Positions 5,531 to 8,211 of a stretch of 8,211 bases of DNA are shown here, one piece after another. The translations under genes and the position numbers were made by a program. This DNA comes from JAFDWI01 sp964544305 (lineage in GTDB: Bacteria > Actinomycetota > Acidimicrobiia > Acidimicrobiales > Iamiaceae): assembly GCA_964544305.1 (NCBI GenBank), contig CAZJAZ010000075.1:1-8211 (forward strand), read 5' to 3'. The notes under the pieces were generated by a model. That model was given only the letters and a program-made list of their open reading frames with translations. It did no database searches and had not been told where the DNA came from. Every line of letters starts with the position of its first letter. Positions within the stretch are counted from its first letter, which is position 1.

Positions 5531-7239
5531 CGGTGATGCAATTTGGATTCGAGCGCTTTGGTCTTGGCGTCTGTCCACCCAGCAGGTGGAATCACCTGTG
5601 CCCACGCACGCACGTAGTCAAGCCGATAGTCGTGACCGAATCCAGGCGGCGCACCAAATCCGGCCATCAGATCGAATACACCCTGCACACCGGTGATGAT
5701 CGGGAACCATGTGCTTGCGGTGATCGCATCGCCCCGGGGCGCTTCCATAATCTCAGGTTTTGACCACAACCACGACTCATTCCAAAACGTGACCGGGTCG
5801 CTTGCGTGCTGCACATAAAGCACGCGTGGCGCTTTCCAGGTTTTATCAATGCCACGAAGCGTTGGTGATCGCCCATCAAAGCGCACCACCTTTCCGTTAT
5901 TGACAACCGGACGCCACACCGGGCTTGACGGATCACGAGCATCGGTAGCTTGCCGCCAAATCGGATTTGTTGCGGTCGCACCGACAAGCAGCGCACCATC
6001 GGTGCGAGAAGTGAGATTCGCAAGAGATGTTGCCAGCGTTGGCCCGGCAAATTCTTGTTCGGTGCCGTAACTTCCCAAACTCAACCCAAACACCACAAGC
6101 TTTGGGCGGTCACGTTGGGGAAATGTCGCCCACTTCGCGTGGACCGCTTCAAACAAGGCGGAAGCTGCTTCGCCCGATGCTTGAGGCTCAAGCAATGTGG
6201 CAATCCACGACGGAAGGTACGAGTATTGCTGTGACACGATCGCCGTGTCGCCGCCGTAGAGTTCCTCGAGCGCGGTTGCTGCATTAGGGTCAACCCAGCC
6301 ACTTCCGGTGGAGGTAACCACGACCAAGACTTTGCGATCAAAGGCTTTGGTGCGTTCAAGCTCACGCACAGCCAATCGTGCCCGCTGTGCGTTCGTTGAC
6401 CCCGAACCAAGCCCGACATAGACACGAACGGGTTTTTGCAAACCACTTGTGTTGGTATGGGTTGTTCGGAGTTCAGACAGTGAGGTTGCGTGCGCCACAA
6501 AATCACGGCCATGACGCCCAAGGTTATCCCAGTGCACAAGCGAATTCGGGCTACCTGAAACCTCGACTGATTGTGGTTGGCGCGTACCCGGAGACGTCGT
6601 GTCATCAACGGTCGCGAATGACGAATTTGCCCACGAATCAAAGCGGCCTGTCAGTGCTGGCCACACCACAAACAGGCCAAGAATCACGACGAGTCCGACC
6701 GCCGCGGGAGACGCGATGCGCTCTGGGATGAACCGGCGCAACAAACGGTTGAACATCCTCGCCAGGCCTCGGATTCCCCGCGCAAGCGTTACGAAAATTC
6801 CGGCAACCACCAGGCTGAGTGGAACCATGATGACCGCGGCAAGTGGCGAGAGCGCTTCCATCGTCATTTCGTGGCGCTGTGTCCGTTGCGTTGACAACCA
6901 AAATGCGCAGCCTGCGATTATGCCCAGCACACACAGCACCAACAACACGCGCCAGGCATTTTGACGGTAGATCGCACCTGGGGCACGGTCGAATCGGTTC
7001 AGCAGCGCATGGCCGAACGCACCACCAAGAGTCCCGATCCCGTACCCGATCGCAAGGCACAAACCTGCGGCCGCAGCCTGGGTGGTTGCAGTCCGTGGCA
7101 TGAGCGTAGGCGCTAACGAGGCCAACCAAAACAATGCCCCCACGAACACACCACCGAATGCAGGGCGCGCAAAAGCGGCGCGTTGTATAGCTCGAAACGG
7201 CCGTGTTGCGAGTGGCGCGCTCGCGTTCGTTTGGCTCAC
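5527..7239 (-). CDS. Membrane-anchored alpha/beta-hydrolase (Abhydrolase_9 family)
   Basis: The protein has 570 residues from GTG 7239. The N-terminal part has about five hydrophobic spans near residues 26-48, 53-80, 95-115, 130-155 and 176-198, like the Abhydrolase_9 N-terminal domain. From about residue 225 the soluble part resembles the Abhydrolase_9 catalytic domain, with VRVYVGLGSG (271-280). It also has the nucleophile elbow GLSLGSYG, where Ser387 sits in GxSxG, then HASDPVTFW with Asp481 and GFGHDYRLDY with His536 as candidate triad members. Proteins of this type are found in mycobacteria and relatives; their substrate is not settled, and a lipid or ester is only a guess. GTG 7239 is preferred because GAAGG lies 8 nt upstream and it starts 28 bp after the SHOCT stop. 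An ATG at 7341 would overlap the SHOCT gene by 74 bp. It overlaps the CPBP start by 4 bp. Confidence 0.86.
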   Translation of the reverse strand: MSQTNASAPLATRPFRAIQRAAFARPAFGGVFVGALFWLASLAPTLMPRTATTQAAAAGLCLAIGYGIGTLGGAFGHALLNRFDRAPGAIYRQNAWRVLLVLCVLGIIAGCAFWLSTQRTQRHEMTMEALSPLAAVIMVPLSLVVAGIFVTLARGIRGLARMFNRLLRRFIPERIASPAAVGLVVILGLFVVWPALTGRFDSWANSSFATVDDTTSPGTRQPQSVEVSGSPNSLVHWDNLGRHGRDFVAHATSLSELRTTHTNTSGLQKPVRVYVGLGSGSTNAQRARLAVRELERTKAFDRKVLVVVTSTGSGWVDPNAATALEELYGGDTAIVSQQYSYLPSWIATLLEPQASGEAASALFEAVHAKWATFPQRDRPKLVVFGLSLGSYGTEQEFAGPTLATSLANLTSRTDGALLVGATATNPIWRQATDARDPSSPVWRPVVNNGKVVRFDGRSPTLRGIDKTWKAPRVLYVQHASDPVTFWNESWLWSKPEIMEAPRGDAITASTWFPIITGVQGVFDLMAGFGAPPGFGHDYRLDYVRAWAQVIPPAGWTDAKTKALESKLHHR

Positions 7240-7247
7240 GTTCGTGG

Positions 7248-7252
7248 CCTTC
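7248..7252 (-). promoter_or_regulatory. Ribosome binding site GAAGG for the hydrolase
   Basis: GAAGG on the minus strand lies 8 nt before GTG 7239, inside the 28-bp gap after the SHOCT stop. It decides the start in favour of GTG 7239 over the upstream ATG codons that overlap the SHOCT gene. Confidence 0.6.
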
Positions 7253-7267
7253 GTTCTCGAGGCGCGC

Positions 7268-7564
7268 TCAAGAGCCGAGAATCTTGGCTTTCTTTGCCTC
7301 AAACTCCTCATCGGAGAGGATGCCTGCATCGCGCAGCTCACCGAGTTGTTTGAGTTGCGCCAAGCTCTCGTTCATGTCAGATTCCGCGGGCGGGGCTGGG
7401 GGAGCCGGTGCCGCGACCGGTACGTGGTGGACGACGGTCTGTGGCTGAGCTTGCGCCATGGCCATTTGGTCTTGTGCAGCCCAGCGTTGCTGTTGACGGC
7501 GTTGCACGCGTCCATGTACCGAACTTGCAACACCGACACGAGCGGCTGTTCTCAGAATTCCCAT
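7268..7564 (-). CDS. SHOCT domain-containing protein
   Basis: This small 98-residue protein has three parts. The N-terminus is basic and Gln/Arg-rich (MGILRTAARVG, then VQRRQQQRW to about residue 40). A Pro/Ala linker follows at about 48-60. The C-terminus (67-97) is a SHOCT domain, LAQLKQLGELRDAGILSDEEFEAKKAKILG, recognised by ELRDAG-ILSDEEFEAKK. SHOCT domains are short helical modules at the ends of many actinobacterial proteins, thought to mediate oligomerisation or binding; no enzymatic role is expected. ATG 7564 lies 14 bp after the stop of the DUF6325-type gene with only a weak purine stretch before it. DUF6325 and SHOCT genes are commonly paired, which supports both calls. A functional link to the downstream hydrolase and protease is inference from operon layout. 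Confidence 0.86.
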   Translation of the reverse strand: MGILRTAARVGVASSVHGRVQRRQQQRWAAQDQMAMAQAQPQTVVHHVPVAAPAPPAPPAESDMNESLAQLKQLGELRDAGILSDEEFEAKKAKILGS

Positions 7565-7578
7565 TTTCTTGTCTTCTT

Positions 7579-8004
7579 TCAGTTCTCGGTTGCGTCAAGC
7601 GCATCGGTGAGTTCGGCCGGGGTGAGGTGACCTTCAAGGAGAATGGTCGCCCCTTCGTCTTCCCATGCGTCAAGTGCAGGAATAATGGCGAGCTCTTCGT
7701 ACACAACAACTGCTGCGAGCATCCCGTCGGACAGTTCGTCGGCGAGCGTTGAAAGGTCGGTAGCGTCGATCAGCCCGCTTGCTGCGCCCACAAAAGGAGC
7801 GACTGCGTCGGGCAACGTGGCCGCATCAACCGGTTCGACTGTTCGGTTTGTTTTCGTGACGAACTCGACATCAAGGATGTGGATAAGCCCGTTGTCAACG
7901 AGCTCAACGAGTTTGGCGAAACCTGCTGGGCTCGGTTCGCCACTGGGGAATCCGACGACGAATAAGGCAATAGGGCCGAGGTGATCGTGGCTGGCATCGG
8001 TCAC
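7579..8004 (-). CDS. DUF6325 family-like protein of unknown function
   Basis: This is an acidic 141-residue protein without membrane spans or a signal peptide. The opening GPIALFVVGFPSGEP (10-24), then ELVDNGLIHILDVEFVTK (34-51), and the later LADELSDGMLAAVVVYEELA (88-106) match the pattern I associate with DUF6325 proteins, in which a conserved GP...FP start is followed by a LVD-G-I-R/H-ILD-FV-K motif. The function of that family is not known. GTG 8004 is the chosen start, with AGGAG 10 nt upstream. It would be the first gene of the minus-strand operon, followed after 14 bp by the SHOCT gene. The family call is from memory of the motif and is less certain than its neighbours. Confidence 0.72.
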   Translation of the reverse strand: MTDASHDHLGPIALFVVGFPSGEPSPAGFAKLVELVDNGLIHILDVEFVTKTNRTVEPVDAATLPDAVAPFVGAASGLIDATDLSTLADELSDGMLAAVVVYEELAIIPALDAWEDEGATILLEGHLTPAELTDALDATEN

Positions 8005-8014
8005 AGTTTGTTTA

Positions 8015-8019
8015 CTCCT
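8015..8019 (-). promoter_or_regulatory. Ribosome binding site AGGAG for the DUF6325-type gene
   Basis: AGGAG on the minus strand lies 10 nt before GTG 8004. The spacing is a little long, but it is the only good site and supports this start. Confidence 0.55.
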
Positions 8020-8103
8020 AATGTTGGATGATTGAACTCGTAGCGCAAGAGAGATTGTGCCATTTGTCTTTCGCGGCTCAGGCTACTCGGCGATCGTGCA
8101 AGA

Positions 8104-8109
8104 TAAGCT
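8104..8109 (+). promoter_or_regulatory. Possible -10 element TAAGCT for the divergent membrane-protein gene
   Basis: TAAGCT fits the TANNNT pattern and lies 9 nt before ATG 8119. Transcription would then begin almost at the start codon, giving a nearly leaderless message, which is common in actinobacteria and would explain the lack of a ribosome binding site. No clear -35 is visible. Confidence 0.3.
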
Positions 8110-8118
8110 TCGTATCCT

Positions 8119-8211
8119 ATGGCGGACCAGGCCGATAGAAAGCCAGTACCACATAGCGATGCCATCATTCCCATGATTGCGCTGGTCGTCCTTATCGGCG
8201 GCAGCTTGGCG
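8119..8211 (+). CDS. N-terminus of a membrane protein, cut by the window edge
   Basis: Thirty-one codons are open from ATG 8119 to the last base. A polar start (MADQADRKPVPHSD) leads into a hydrophobic segment (AIIPMIALVVLIGGSLA) that looks like a first transmembrane helix rather than a cleaved signal peptide. A transporter is plausible: NhaC-type antiporters start in a similar way, but the fragment is too short to assign. It is divergent from the DUF6325-type gene, with 114 bp between the starts. No ribosome binding site is evident. Confidence 0.45.
   Translation, partial: MADQADRKPVPHSDAIIPMIALVVLIGGSLA

Noticed and set aside
8020..8060. -35/-10 promoter pair (TTGCGC, 17 nt, AACATT on the minus strand) for the DUF6325-type gene
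   Set aside because: The -10 half matches the consensus at only three of six positions, and it would put transcription start on top of the ribosome binding site.

Overview
The window reads as chromosome from a high-GC Gram-positive bacterium. The evidence is frequent GTG starts, tightly packed operons, a long-form RmlA, a SHOCT protein beside a DUF6325-type protein, and a mycobacterial-style membrane alpha/beta-hydrolase. An actinobacterium is the best guess, possibly from the Acidimicrobiia. That placement is inference from gene content, because no marker gene is present.

Left end (1-1238): a minus-strand gene with an AbiEi-like N-terminal half and a DUF559 (VSR/PD-(D/E)XK-like) C-terminal half is split into two frames by an extra C in a seven-C run (392-398). 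It is bracketed by two copies of a perfect, loop-less 48-bp palindrome (20-67 inside a 56-bp palindrome at 16-71, and 1111-1158). One copy lies 5 bp past the gene's stop, the other about 60 bp before its start. This is the most unusual part of the window.

Middle (1239-4860, plus strand): a complete dTDP-L-rhamnose pathway in the order rfbA-rfbC-rfbB-rfbD. RfbA makes dTDP-glucose, RfbB dehydrates it to the 4-keto-6-deoxy sugar, RfbC epimerises C3 and C5, and RfbD reduces C4. The RfbC homologue keeps the catalytic His/Asp pair but appears to lack two basic residues usual in the family. No glycosyltransferase lies in the window, so the acceptor glycan is unknown.

Right part (4868-8004, minus strand): a probable four-gene operon. 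Transcription runs from a DUF6325-type protein (8004) to a SHOCT-domain protein, then a five-TM alpha/beta-hydrolase of the Abhydrolase_9 type, then a CPBP/CAAX intramembrane protease whose GTG start overlaps the hydrolase stop by 4 bp. The two operons converge with only 7 bp between stop codons. At the right edge, a divergent plus-strand membrane-protein gene starts at 8119 and runs off the window.

No rRNA, tRNA, CRISPR array, transposase or integrase was recognised. No stretch longer than 300 bases lacks a gene; the largest gap is 1050-1238.
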